Below, in pieces: positions 8,817 to 18,211 of a DNA stretch of 24,138 nt (the first letter of the stretch is position 1; each line of letters begins with the position of its first letter). A program made the position numbers and the translations under genes. Origin of the DNA: Mesaphorura yosii (Eukaryota > Arthropoda > Collembola > Poduromorpha > Tullbergiidae); contig WIXG01000734.1 of NCBI GenBank assembly GCA_009869945.1, forward strand, positions 1 to 24,138, given 5' to 3'. The notes beneath the pieces were generated by a model. It was not told the origin of the DNA. It ran no database searches and saw nothing but the letters and a program-made list of their open reading frames with translations.

Positions 8817-8836
8817 AATAAAAACTGGCATTTATT
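8817..8836. terminator. Interlocking poly(A) signals of two convergent genes
   Basis: AATAAA on plus (8817-8822) serves the cysteine-rich peptide gene. AATAAA on minus (8831-8836) serves the astacin gene. Each signal precedes the other on its own strand, so cleavage sites 10-30 bases downstream would make the 3' UTRs overlap. Confidence 0.6.
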
Positions 8837-8937
8837 TGCAATTGCATAATTTGCATTGCAACTGATAACTGAACTGAAAAAACAGAATTACATGATAACC
8901 CTTAAGGCATTTGGACTTTTGGGTCTGCCTGTTTGAA

Positions 8938-9832
8938 TCAGCATCCGTACATATTGCGCAGTTTTTGCGCGTCTCTGATACTGAGCCCTAGCCTCTGTCC
9001 AATCGGAGACGGCGCCCTGATCGTCGGCACGTTCGGGTTAACCGCAAAGCTGTAGGCACCGTAGTGCATCACTGAATCGTAATCGTATGCCACACCCTGG
9101 TCGTAGCTGTTGGTCGCGATATCAAAATTGCTCGAGGCTCCTGTGCGTGTGGTGTGCGGTTAAACAGACACTTAATTATATTCCTTAAATGAAAACCTTT
9201 ACAGATATAAGTCTCGATTACCTGACTGAATATTGCTCCAATTAATCTCTACGTATCGATCCCGATCCAGGCGGGATTGTTCATGAAAGAACCCAATCGC
9301 ATGAATCATTTCGTGTGCGGTAATCCCTTTGGTGATGCATGTCCCGGTGCCTGGTCCGGTCGACGGTTGGAGGTTGACTTCCTGCCGTCCGCGCCGGATA
9401 TTGCCGACGTAGGACCAGCACCCGGAGGAGGCCAACCCCCGATCGATGTACACGTAGTTCACCTCGTTTGTGCGAGTCACGAAACGGATGCAAGTCTTGG
9501 ACGAGATCTCATCTAGCCCCGACTGCACGATGGCACGCTCGGATTGGGTGAACTCAAAATCTATGGTGATGGGAACCACGCCACCTGGCCACCGGTAGTT
9601 ATCGCCGATGATCCCACCGTGAAGGGATTGGCCTTCGACGAGACGAATATCGCCCTGGTAGTAGCCAGCCTCCTCTGGATTCTTTTCTGTCAATTAATTA
9701 GCAATTTGGGATTTTTTAATGCTCGGATGAAATTTTACAAAATCCCCCAAAGAAAATATTAATTTGCGTACCAATTGCTGGAAATGCAGTAACCAAAGCC
9801 AGGCATGACGTCAAAATGAGAACGAGGATCAT
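8938..9832 (-). CDS. Astacin-family zinc metalloprotease (M12A), secreted
   Basis: There are three exons: 9832-9772, 9686-9222 and 9140-8938, with GT-AG introns of 85 and 81 nt, giving 242 residues. A signal peptide (MILVLILTSCLALVTA) is followed by a short propeptide whose YYQGD (29-33) fits the FxGD aspartate-switch motif that keeps the zymogen inactive. The catalytic domain starts near RWPGGVVPI. The zinc site is HEMIHAIGFFHE (H145, E146, H149, H155) and the Met-turn is SVMHY (198-202). Cys86, 110, 127 and 242 fit the two conserved disulfides. There is no C-terminal EGF, CUB or ShK domain, so it is a minimal digestive-type astacin that cleaves peptide bonds outside the cell. All catalytic residues are intact. 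A TATAAA lies 89-94 bases upstream of the start codon. Confidence 0.93.
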
Positions 9833-9920
9833 CTTTAAATACCAAACCTTAATTTCTGGATCGGCAGCTAAGTTTCAGAACAATGCGAATTAAGTTGCCA
9901 ATCATAAATTCGCACGCGGC

Positions 9921-9926
9921 TTTATA
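9921..9926 (-). promoter_or_regulatory. TATA box of the astacin gene
   Basis: TATAAA on the minus strand, 89-94 bases upstream of the start codon at 9832, would place initiation near 9890-9897 with a leader of about 60 bases. Confidence 0.5.
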
Positions 9927-9932
9927 TTGACG

Positions 9933-10316
9933 CTCCGATGCCCAGTCCGGAGTCTGGCACGGATGACAAGTTGACATTGACATTGACTATGAAATCATGG
10001 GGGTTAAATTTTTTTCAGTGGAAATCCAGCTTACCAATACGCAGTCGAAGGGCAGTCCATGTAAACTTGATGATCCCAATGCATTTTATTGATAACAGTG
10101 GTTTTTCCCTGTGCTGTCAAGAGCGATTTCACAGGAATAGCACGCCGAGGTCATTACTTATGAAATTGTCTTATGCCTAACTTCACACTGACGAAACACA
10201 GAAATAGAACACCTGACCGAAGCTGTCATCGGAAATCCTCGGCTGCCGTCCTCGTCATGAGTCCAAGCGACAGGAATCGTCCCATTTTCGGTGCACACTT
10301 CTGATCATCACACCAG
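9933..10316. other. Gene-free stretch
   Basis: It holds the upstream flank of the astacin gene. No exon is recognised. Confidence 0.4.
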
Positions 10317-11143
10317 GTGTCATCTGATGTCGTAGTTACGAATATACAACATCAGAGCAGTAGCAATTTGAACCGAATCCCGGAAATCACTCGAACCCCG
10401 CACTCGACTTCGCACCAGATTTGGCACAATGTAGTGTACAAGTTTGACTTTCAGTACAACTTCTGCGCTCCCTTTCCCTCCGTCTGCAATTTTTGGGGAG
10501 CGGTGGGGCAAATGTCCCATCCGAACATGTCCAACTTACGATTCCTCGTCCCTGTTGGTGAAGTTTCTGAGCTGGCAACCCGTTTTCCGTCGGTGACCCA
10601 AATGCACTTGGACCTGGAGCTACTGGAGCAGGATCCCAACAGAAGAACAGCCTGTGAACCCTCCGTTTGGACAGCCTGGCCGAGGTTGACAAGATCGGGT
10701 CTCCGTTTTTCAACTTTTGTCAATATGGAGGACCTGCACGTCTACGCGATGCTGACGGGAGTAACAGCAACTAACATGGAGACTCTGAAAACCGAACTGG
10801 TTGCCCTGAAACAAGAACAAGGGTCCACTCTGGACTTGGAGCAACGCGGAACATCCTGGCCAAGTACAAGACTAAACCTGGCATCACCGACCTGAAATAC
10901 TTGCAGAAGTTTAAAGTGCAGAACGTCAACCATCGTCACACCAGCCATCGCGGCTTCATCGGCATTGACATCGTAGTCTATTTTGGGTTGGTACTCGCGG
11001 GTGCCCCGCTTCTACGCATCACAATTGGGGATGGCGGGTTGAGGGACTTCGTCTCTCCCAACTATTACAAATTCCTGGAAGAAGTTTTGGGATCCTGTGT
11101 ATTGATTTCCTATAAGTTTGAGTCAAAATTAGAATTCTTGTAA
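10317..11143 (+). pseudogene. Decayed protein-coding sequence, perhaps F-box/LRR-like
   Basis: Two adjacent plus-strand frames carry protein-like text that does not join without a frame change. The first (about 10512-10870) includes NLRFLVPVGEVSELATRFPS, HLDLELLEQDP, FVNMEDLHVYAML and METLKTELVALKQEQ. The second (about 10850-11143) reads NILAKYKTKPGITDLKYLQK and ends with PLLRITIGDGGLRDF, NYYKFLEEVL and SYKFESKLEFL. Leucine spacing in phrases such as 'NMEDLHV' and 'DLKYLQKFKV' recalls leucine-rich repeats of arthropod F-box proteins, but the match is weak. There is no F-box, no clear start and no splice sites that repair the break. It is most likely a pseudogene; an intact gene with unrecognised introns cannot be ruled out. 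Confidence 0.4.
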
Positions 11144-11471
11144 TTTGTATAATCGAATTTGTGATTCTTGTGATACAGAACTTGATTAAAAGACTCGGAG
11201 TACTTACGCTAGACGTTTTTCAGCCACGTCCTGCCCTTACTTTTTCTTTTCTATTCGAAGAGTGCAACCCTTGAATCGTACACTCTGACCATTTATCATT
11301 TGCTTCTGCTGAGGCCGTAGGCTTTGCTCGAAAGAAACTGATAAACTCTTACAAGCACAGATCAATTCCTAACTCAAGACAAATTAAGGGATCTAACTGT
11401 TATTCTCTGATGGAATTAAATTGGAGTCAGACGCGAAAACGTTTCTAACAGGAAACTCGCCATCTTTTACA
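11144..11471. other. Gene-free stretch
   Basis: It is the downstream flank of the receptor gene. No exon is seen. Confidence 0.4.
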
Positions 11472-12686
11472 TCAGAAAGTCACGATCAAGTTCACAACAT
11501 TTGCGAGCACAATGCCGGACATGGCGCTCAAGAAGAATGTGCGAGTCTCGAAGGGGAAGAGGTCCGCAAACCAAATCTGTATGGGTCGATACGCTCTGAA
11601 GAAGGCCTGATCTAGTTTGGGAAGTGGGACCTCATTCTTGCGGAAGGATTTCGGGTATGCCACCGACGCGTCACGCAGGTCGACGGCCATGAACAGAACG
11701 ACCTTGAACACGATCACTATGAAGCTCATCTCCATCGCTATTCCAAGCAGGATCGGCGTGTTCATGGAGTGATGGGCTTTTATGCAGAGGAACGTCCCTT
11801 CGGTGACGATGAAGAGGCCGGTCCCGAGCACGAGGGCTATGAGCGGGGCGCTGACTTCGACGGCAACCACATTCAGGAGCTGGTGCTCCATGAAGGACCT
11901 TCGGAGCCTTCCCCTTTCGCGGCGTGTGGTTCCAGGCGTCCAGCTTTGACCCATTTAATATGATGGTATAATTAAGGTACAGGGTCTTAATTAAAAGGTG
12001 AGAAGTTGGAATTCTTACGCGAATCTAGCCAGCGACCCCCGCATGAAGTACGTGTACATGATCGCCATGTAATTGTATGTGATTATGAATATGACGTCCA
12101 CCATCAAATTGAAAAAGATGGCAGCTCCGACCAGCGCGTACAACGGCCAGTATGGGACACCATACACGTCGTGGTATAAACCCACCCACAGGTAGGCGAG
12201 GACCACAATACCAAAGGCCATCATCGCCGGCCCCAGGAAGCACCCGACAAAAGCGTTGAGACTCATGATTAATTCGAATGCCCGGCCAGAGGATGGTTCG
12301 TGTTTTGCCTGCGACAATTGCTTGTAATTTAATTGGATGACGGCGTTCAGAAAAGTTGTGATTTTCTGGCCGTTCAGGCACATATGCGCGTGGAGGAGTG
12401 CGGCAAGCGAATCGACGGCCAGGGTGTGGCCTTGGAGGAGCAGTTCGGACATTCCGACTCGTGTTCGGTTGGCGGCAAGAGCCCAGAGGATGCGGACCGC
12501 ATGGATTGCGTGAAGGAGGAGGACGAGCCACGTGACGGTGCAGAATTTGAGCATTTCTGGCCGGGTCGAGATGAGCGTGACCGAGTGGTGGTACTTGGTC
12601 GTGTGGCATTTAAATGGCAAGACTCCGAGGAAGGAGCCTAATCGGTGCGTGTATGACCAAATGTCCAGCAGTTTATGAGACAACAT
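11472..12686 (-). CDS. Gustatory-receptor-like seven-transmembrane chemoreceptor
   Basis: Exon 1 (12686-12019) and exon 2 (11943-11472) are joined by a 75-nt GT-AG intron (gtaaga to gtcaaag, phase 2), giving 379 residues, the usual size of arthropod Gr proteins. The chosen ATG follows an acceptor (tcttttgcag, ending 12691), so a 5' UTR intron is likely; an in-frame upstream extension exists. The N-terminal THRLGSFLGVLPFK resembles Gr N-termini. Hydrophobic segments lie near 46-68, 85-103, 137-170, 180-210, 243-275, 284-312 and 355-379. The C-terminus has YRPIQIWFADLFPFE before the last helix, where related receptors carry an 'LRPLxI-x-G-x-F' motif; the insect TYhhhhhQF motif is absent. It would sit in the sensory neuron membrane as a ligand-gated channel subunit. 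The ligand is unknown. Confidence 0.8.
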
Positions 12687-12690
12687 TTCT

Positions 12691-13507
12691 CTGCAAAAGA
12701 TGGTCAGGAATTGATTTCCCAAAATTTCGCCGTCGAAAAGTCTTGCACGAATTTGTAATTTTAGAAATACAAGTTTGGAACTTTCAGCTTTTGAACCTTG
12801 CATGGACTCCTTGGCAACCTGAGTTTGCAATTACGGACAAAAAACAATTCCTAGAAGGTAATGCATGTTTCTTGTCTCATATGGCCCAGTCGCCCAGATA
12901 CTTGACAGAAGGCAGGAGTAATCAGTCGATCAGTATCAATTCCATTTCGTTGCTTCTTCTTCTTCCTTCGTCGCAGCTCAAATGTGGGATGGACAAAGCA
13001 TTATCAAAACCAGAATTATTAAATTCCGTCCGACTTCGCGTGGAATGCCGGAATTGAGAACGTAGATACTACGAGTAGCGCAAAGTGCACATTATGCGCC
13101 CACTGTGCAGTGCTTGCGAGCGAAATGGCTCCATTACCGTCGTAGATGTTCTCATGAATATTGGATCAGTGATGGCATGAGTGGGCACCTGAGGACTCAT
13201 ATCAAATGAGTTCTGTCTGATGTGAAACAATTTCATGAACATTTTTATCATATCACATTGTTATCTCTCGTATGCTGAAAAGAATTGATTGACGTATTTT
13301 GCGATCTCTGCGCAGTGGCCCACACCTGAATTTTTCTGAGTTTATTCAAAGTTCCACCCGATTTATGTACGTAATTAGCCACCAATACCATAAAACCAGT
13401 ACCAATACCAGTTGCTGTGTTTGGGATTTGAGCGGGAGGAGTTTCTCTGCTGTGCATTTACATTATCTTTTCATTTTACATAATATTCATAATCATTATG
13501 AGAGTTG
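12691..13507. other. Gene-free stretch between receptor and MULE relic
   Basis: The left end should contain the 5' UTR intron and promoter of the receptor gene. The remainder shows no recognisable exon. Confidence 0.4.
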
Positions 13508-13857
13508 CTCCATAATTATTCGACTGATCCTGACTTCGCCCTGAATATGAAGCAAGTAGCAGCATTGAAATTTGTGCCACCGCGGGATGTATCAGACAGC
13601 TACGACACACTTCTTGCTACAGAATTCTTTAGAACAAAAGATGAAATCCCGCAACCATTTTTGACGTACTTTGAGTCAACTTGGATTGGAGGCTTAGATC
13701 GTAGACACCAACGAAGATCACATCTTTTCCCAATTTCTCTTTGGAATTACTCCCACTCAGTGATGCAAGATTTGCATAAGACAAATAATTTCTATGAAGG
13801 TATCAACAGAGCTTTTAGTTCAATATTTAGTGCCAGTCATCCAACTGTCTTTAATTT
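13508..13857 (+). pseudogene. MULE/FLYWCH-type transposase C-terminal fragment
   Basis: One open frame carries the conserved order of MULE-type transposase C-termini found beside FLYWCH fingers in arthropods. It reads YSTDPDFALNMKQVAALKFV, PPRDVSDSYDTLL, IPQPFLTYFESTWIG, LFPISLWNYSHSV, HKTNNFYEGINRAF and HPTVFNF. The HxTNNxxEG motif is the strongest hallmark. No start codon, zinc finger or catalytic core is seen upstream, so only the end of the element survives. The fragment is open throughout, suggesting it is young or was captured. It stops just before the 3' end of the GH32 gene, whose 3' UTR overlaps it on the other strand. Confidence 0.7.
13850..13855 (-). terminator. Poly(A) signal ATTAAA of the GH32 gene
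   Basis: ATTAAA on the minus strand lies only 10-15 bases after the stop codon of the GH32 gene and inside the end of the MULE relic. The spacing is short, so another signal may be used. Confidence 0.4.
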
Positions 13858-13864
13858 CAAAATT

Positions 13865-15508
13865 TCACATCTCGTGCTCTTGCTCGCAGTCGTAAATCGA
13901 ATTGAGCCCGTTCACGATGCCTGCCTCGAGTACCAGCCGGGCGTCGGCGTCGCCCGAGAAGAGGGTGACATTCGCCTCGAGGAAGGGTTCATCCGGGAAG
14001 AAGAGGCCGGTGAGCGTACTGAGGCCTCCGTCGACAAACACCTCAACGGAGCTCGCATCGACAAACAGCCGGAGCGTCAGCGTGTCTGAGTTGGTCTGCC
14101 GGTCCGCCGTCGAGCGGTGGTTGAAGTTGCCTGAAAAGTCGACGTTCCCCGAGGCGCCTCTGTCGAGATGCACGCGGTTCCCCGTCCGTTCGTACACGAC
14201 GCAGAATTCCTGGGCCCGCGCGTTGAAGAAGCAGAGGAGAAACGACGCGGAGGCGTCCAGCCCACCGAGGTTGAAGGTCAGCTGCAGCTCCAACAGCGCA
14301 TTGCGGAAGGGGACGAGCCCGAAAAGCGGGAAGGGCTCGGCGTCGGGTGTCGGGGCGATTGTGATTGGCAGGGCAAACTCGACCGCTTCGTCCCAGTTTC
14401 GGAGGGTCATGAGTTCCGGCACGGGGCTGGAGCGCAGTTTCAGGCGCCCATCGACGAAAACGAGGTCCAGCGCCCGGGGCAGCGTCATCTGCCCCCGCCA
14501 GCCGCCTTCAACCCCGGGCGCCGTCGGGAGCTGGTCAGCGTACATCCAGTTGTTCATCCAGCCCATGTACACGTTACGCTGCAGGAGTTCGTTCGAGAAG
14601 GTCACCCCCGCGTAGTTGTCCGGCCCGTAATCGAGCCACTGCACTCGCTCAAGCATGAAACTCCTGAACGTACGGCCATCAAAGTCGCCGATGAAGTACT
14701 GCGTCCCTGAACCCCCGTTTGGGCCGCCAGGGTTGATCGAGACGAGGAGGACCCAGTACACGGCACCGTCGTGCACGAACCGAAGCAGGTCAGGGCATTC
14801 CCACACGCCGCCGTGCGAGCCTTCGGGCGGCGACCCGCCAAAGCGGCCCGTTTCGTTCCAATTCTTCAAGTCGGTCGTCGCGTAAAAGACGATTTCGTCC
14901 CCGACGGCGAGGACCATTGTCCACTGCTGCCCAGGCGCGTACTCGATCACTTTCGGGTCGCGGAAATCGGGGCGATGCGGGCCGTCGTTGGGCAGGACGG
15001 GATTTCCGGCGTACGCGCTGAAAGTCCGACCGAGGTCGTTGCTGTACGAGATGGACTGCTGCTGAACGGCGCCGTCGTGCGTGTACACGGCTACGATGGG
15101 CGCCACGTCGGGTCGGGTCGCAAACCCGCTCACGTTGCGCGCGTCGACGACGGCCGAGCCGCTGAAGATGGTGCCCAGTTCGGGGTCAGGGTAGATAGCG
15201 ATCGGCTGCTCGGTCCAGTGGACCATGTTGGGCGAGGTGGCGTGGCCCCAGTGCATCGGCCCCCAGACGGAGCTGTACGGGTGGTACTGGAAGTAAAGGT
15301 GGTACTCTCCAGCGTAGTACACCATTCCGTTCGGGTCGTTGATCCAGTTGGCAGCAGGGCTGAAGTGGAGCTGCGGACGGTGCTGCTCGTCCAGACACAC
15401 CGCTCGCACGGCGGGCGCGACCGCCACAGCCAACATCGTTGCCGTCAGGAGTACGACTGTGGTCCAGGCACACCCACGTGGAAGTAGACGAGTTGCTGTT
15501 GCTGTCAT
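13865..15508 (-). CDS. Secreted GH32 beta-fructofuranosidase/fructan hydrolase, intronless, probably horizontally acquired
   Basis: This single-exon gene of 547 residues has a secretion signal (hydrophobic core about 17-35). The five-bladed propeller shows the three GH32 acidic motifs: WINDPNG (55-61, nucleophile D58), FRDP (182-185, transition-state D184) and WECPD (236-240, acid/base E237). LDYGPDNYAG (292-301) and GWMNNW (316-321) are also typical. A C-terminal beta-sandwich follows, with SVEVFVD (487-493). The family hydrolyses sucrose, inulin or levan outside the cell; which substrate is preferred cannot be read here. Most animals lack GH32, and known arthropod copies come from bacteria. 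The gene is intronless and visibly more GC-rich than its intron-bearing neighbours, supporting transfer. Eukaryotic genes on both sides argue against contamination. All catalytic residues are present. Confidence 0.93.
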   Translation of the reverse strand: MTATATRLLPRGCAWTTVVLLTATMLAVAVAPAVRAVCLDEQHRPQLHFSPAANWINDPNGMVYYAGEYHLYFQYHPYSSVWGPMHWGHATSPNMVHWTEQPIAIYPDPELGTIFSGSAVVDARNVSGFATRPDVAPIVAVYTHDGAVQQQSISYSNDLGRTFSAYAGNPVLPNDGPHRPDFRDPKVIEYAPGQQWTMVLAVGDEIVFYATTDLKNWNETGRFGGSPPEGSHGGVWECPDLLRFVHDGAVYWVLLVSINPGGPNGGSGTQYFIGDFDGRTFRSFMLERVQWLDYGPDNYAGVTFSNELLQRNVYMGWMNNWMYADQLPTAPGVEGGWRGQMTLPRALDLVFVDGRLKLRSSPVPELMTLRNWDEAVEFALPITIAPTPDAEPFPLFGLVPFRNALLELQLTFNLGGLDASASFLLCFFNARAQEFCVVYERTGNRVHLDRGASGNVDFSGNFNHRSTADRQTNSDTLTLRLFVDASSVEVFVDGGLSTLTGLFFPDEPFLEANVTLFSGDADARLVLEAGIVNGLNSIYDCEQEHEM

Positions 15509-16784
15509 TACGAATTGGTCAATTACTAGAAATTGCTTGCACGGACCACAGAAGGCAAACTTGGAATTAAATTAAAGTGATAGCCTAGCCTGGCCTTTTG
15601 TTTTCGCGACTCGCATTTTTATTACAAGGCAATATGGCCCTCGAAATCCCAAATCCACTTGACCACGACGCCGAACGTGCCCGTTATGTAAGCGCGGGTG
15701 CGAGCCGAGTGCAGTCCACTCAATGACCAATGCTTGTGTATAAAATGTATCAATGAGCCTCTCGAGTGCTGGTCGAATCCTTATCGAATTGTCAGTCTCA
15801 TCGTGGACATGCGCCGCGTATCGTGGGCAACAGCAGCAGATTTGTGTTTGCAGCGATTTGCACCAGGCAGGCCCCAGCCACGCCAGGCTTGCGTGAAGGC
15901 CGGCTTGGCTTGACTCTCGACCGCTGAATTTTTGTTTGTGAGTACCGTGCCGTGGCAATGGAGCATACCGTAATATCTTCAACAACGTCCGCTACACTTT
16001 AACATTCAAGCTCCACACTCATCCATCGGGTAGAATCAATTTAAAAGACGTGGTCGCTACCGTCACATTTGATAGTTGCAAAGTTTGGTCTGAGAATTAC
16101 ACAATTAATTCAAGCCCAATTGGCAATTGGGACAAAGTGAGTGAACAATAAAAAGTGACATTTGATACGAGATGGGAACAAGATGAAGGAGTCATTGAAC
16201 AAGCCATTGAATTTGGATTTGGGTCACTTTTTGCTTGACCGGTAAGGAATTTCTTTTCTAAGCAAGAATTCGGCAATTCTTTCAATGACTGTTTACTGCT
16301 GTGTGACATGCATGTGATTTTTTCCAGTTTCCACGCACTTTTGACGAAGTTGTGAAATATTTCGGATCCTGGGGAGCAGAAATAATTCCAAAAAACTAAG
16401 ACCTTGCGTATTTGCGTATGAATATAGAACATGGATCGAAAAACTGAATCCTGAATAGCTTAGCAACCTAAATATATGTGACAATTACAAGAAATTGGTA
16501 AAACAAAATAAAATTATTCGTCCTCATTCACTGCATTCGCTTGCAAAGACAGAAATGTACATATTGCTCGCATTTAAGTTCACAATTAATCGTTGTAGGG
16601 ATTGAGGGACTTAGCTTAGTTTATTCCCTGCCTGATTTTGAGTTTCCCACAAGAAAAATCTTGAGTAAGGGAGGAAAGATTCAACTTTCATTAATTTCCT
16701 AATGCTAAAATTCAATGCTGAATTGCTGAGATCAATTTCGAGCTATTATTAACTTTTAGGGTTAAAACTGGCAAGAATTCATAA
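15509..16784. other. Gene-free stretch between GH32 and lectin genes
   Basis: It should contain the GH32 promoter, but no clear TATA box is seen close to the start. Open frames on the minus strand (15572-15985, 16097-16432) have no domain, signal peptide or splice support and are treated as non-coding. Confidence 0.4.
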
Positions 16785-16790
16785 TTTATT
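16785..16790 (-). terminator. Poly(A) signal of the left lectin gene
   Basis: AATAAA on the minus strand, 99 bases after the stop codon at 16889-16891. Confidence 0.55.
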
Positions 16791-16888
16791 ATCGGGCAAG
16801 TAAAGACGATAAGCAATAGGGCTTAATTTTAAAGCATAACATTTTCTTCGACTGCTGAATTGAGCGCTGTGCTTTCAATGCTCAGTGC

Positions 16889-17656
16889 TTATGAGTATTG
16901 AATGAGCCTCCAGTACTGATGCGGAGCTAACGCCTGGATGGTAACGCAATCCCACTGGTCGATATAGGTACCGCCACCCTCTGCAGTGAGACATTGGCCG
17001 GTCAGCGTACTCCGAAGCAGGAAGACACCGTTCTGAAACAAAATTCAATGACGTCGGCATTTCAACATCAGAAAAAGCATTCGAATTAATTGGAGTGCCG
17101 GGGTCTCAGTTGATGGAGCATTTGAGATGCAAATCAAGAGGCCCTGGTTCGATTCCAGTTCTCACAAGTTAATTTTTTTTACTTATTTGCACCGAGACTT
17201 ACATAAGCTCCGTTGTAAATCTGCCACTTTTGGTTGTTCTGGTTGACACAATCGTATTGATTGATGATGACTCCGTTGCCGGAAACTGCACCGTTGACGG
17301 TAACACATTTGCCGGTAGCGCCGTTATAAAGGGTCGAATTTGCAGTACCGGCCCACCATTGTTCGCCCCATGTCTGGGCGTTTAAGACGTTATTCCAAGG
17401 GCAGTGGCACGTGGTCAGGTTAAGGGGCGCATTGTTGGCAGTGCTGCTATCAATGACTTGTAGACAAGTGCCATACTGAAAATTCATTAGCAGCGCGGAG
17501 CCTTCCTGCAACCAAAATTAATGTAGGTTTCATTGAACAGGGCGATTTGCGAATATTTCTGAAAGAAAGTCCTGAAATTTGCAAACTCACCGTAACGGTG
17601 ACCTGCACCGTCAGGACGGCGAGGATGGCAACGGTCAACTTGAAAATCGGAGCCAT
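16889..17656 (-). CDS. Secreted ricin-B-type (beta-trefoil) lectin-like protein, left copy
   Basis: Exons at 17656-17591, 17505-17203 and 17032-16889 are joined by phase-0 GT-AG introns of 85 and 170 nt, giving 170 residues. Exon 1 encodes just the signal peptide (MAPIFKLTVAILAVLTVQVT). The rest is one beta-trefoil with three QxW motifs, one per lobe: QTW (66-68), QKW (114-116) and QYW (162-164). Such domains bind galactose-type glycans; no catalytic toxin domain is attached. Conserved blocks shared with the right copy are NQKW, GGTYIDQW and LAPHQxWR. The second intron carries a tRNA-like relic and is absent from the right copy. A TGATAAAA near 17741-17748 on the minus strand could be a weak TATA box. 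Likely roles are glycan recognition in gut or haemolymph (inference). Confidence 0.85.
17099..17166 (+). repeat. tRNA-Cys-like relic or SINE head inside a lectin intron
   Basis: The sequence has an A-box region (TCTCAGTTGATGGAGCA), an anticodon arm TTTGA-loop-TCAAG with TGCAAA in the loop, and a perfect B-box GGTTCGATTCC flanked by a CTGG/CCAG stem. The order and wording are those of tRNA-Cys(GCA). The loop has one extra base and the acceptor ends do not pair, so it is a pseudo-tRNA or a SINE head. A T-run follows at 17173-17180, a possible Pol III stop. It lies antisense within intron 2 of the lectin gene. Confidence 0.6.
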
Positions 17657-17764
17657 TTCGAGAGGCAATCGGCTCTTGGACGTAAGTTCCACTCGGCAAT
17701 ACATTCAACTTGGTAATGTTCGCATGAAGCAGCCAAACGCAAGGATTTTATCAAAGTGGCAGAA

Positions 17765-17985
17765 CGGCACGGGCGTCACGGGCCAGACAGAAGGTCAGAG
17801 TGACCTGTGTGATCTGTTACATTACTGGGCCGTGGCCGGAGCTTGAACTTATGATCTGCGAAACTCGAGCCACCATTTAATCTTGTTCAGTCAACCTCGC
17901 GACCCTCAGCCATTTTCAGATTTTACCGGTTCATGGTGACGCAGGTAGGGCAGCCATGCGCCAGCCGTTAAACCAAAGGGCAAGT
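17765..17985 (-). repeat. Possible tRNA-derived SINE between the lectin genes
   Basis: On the minus strand TGGTTTAACGG (17975-17965) matches the Pol III A-box consensus TRGYNNARNNG exactly. AAGTTCAAGCTCC (about 17850-17838) is a B-box-like word. The A-to-B distance of about 120 bases is longer than in tRNAs, so this is either a composite SINE or coincidence. Confidence 0.3.
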
Positions 17986-18211
17986 TGCGAAATTACTCTG
18001 AGACACAAACTACACAACCTTTTGCTGATCTTGTCAATCGGCAAGATTCTGCACGAGCTCTTTCGATAAGCAAAGGTGAATAAGTCAAAGTGCCTTGTGT
18101 CTGTCGAAACTCGAATGATAGAAAACCTGCGACCCTCCGAAGCAAAGTTGGCCATTCAAGAATTGCTCCTTACCTGAAGTGCACAACATCCGAAGAAAGA
18201 TTCAAGTCAGC

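Noticed and set aside
13902..15487. Long plus-strand open frames over the GH32 gene
   Set aside because: They are antisense shadows of a GC-rich coding sequence; their composition mirrors GH32 codons and no domain is seen.
15572..15985. Minus-strand open frame of 137 codons upstream of GH32
   Set aside because: It is Arg/Gln/His-rich with no pattern and lacks a signal peptide or splice sites.
17099..17166. Functional tRNA-Cys gene
   Set aside because: The acceptor stem does not pair and the anticodon loop has eight bases, so it is called a relic.
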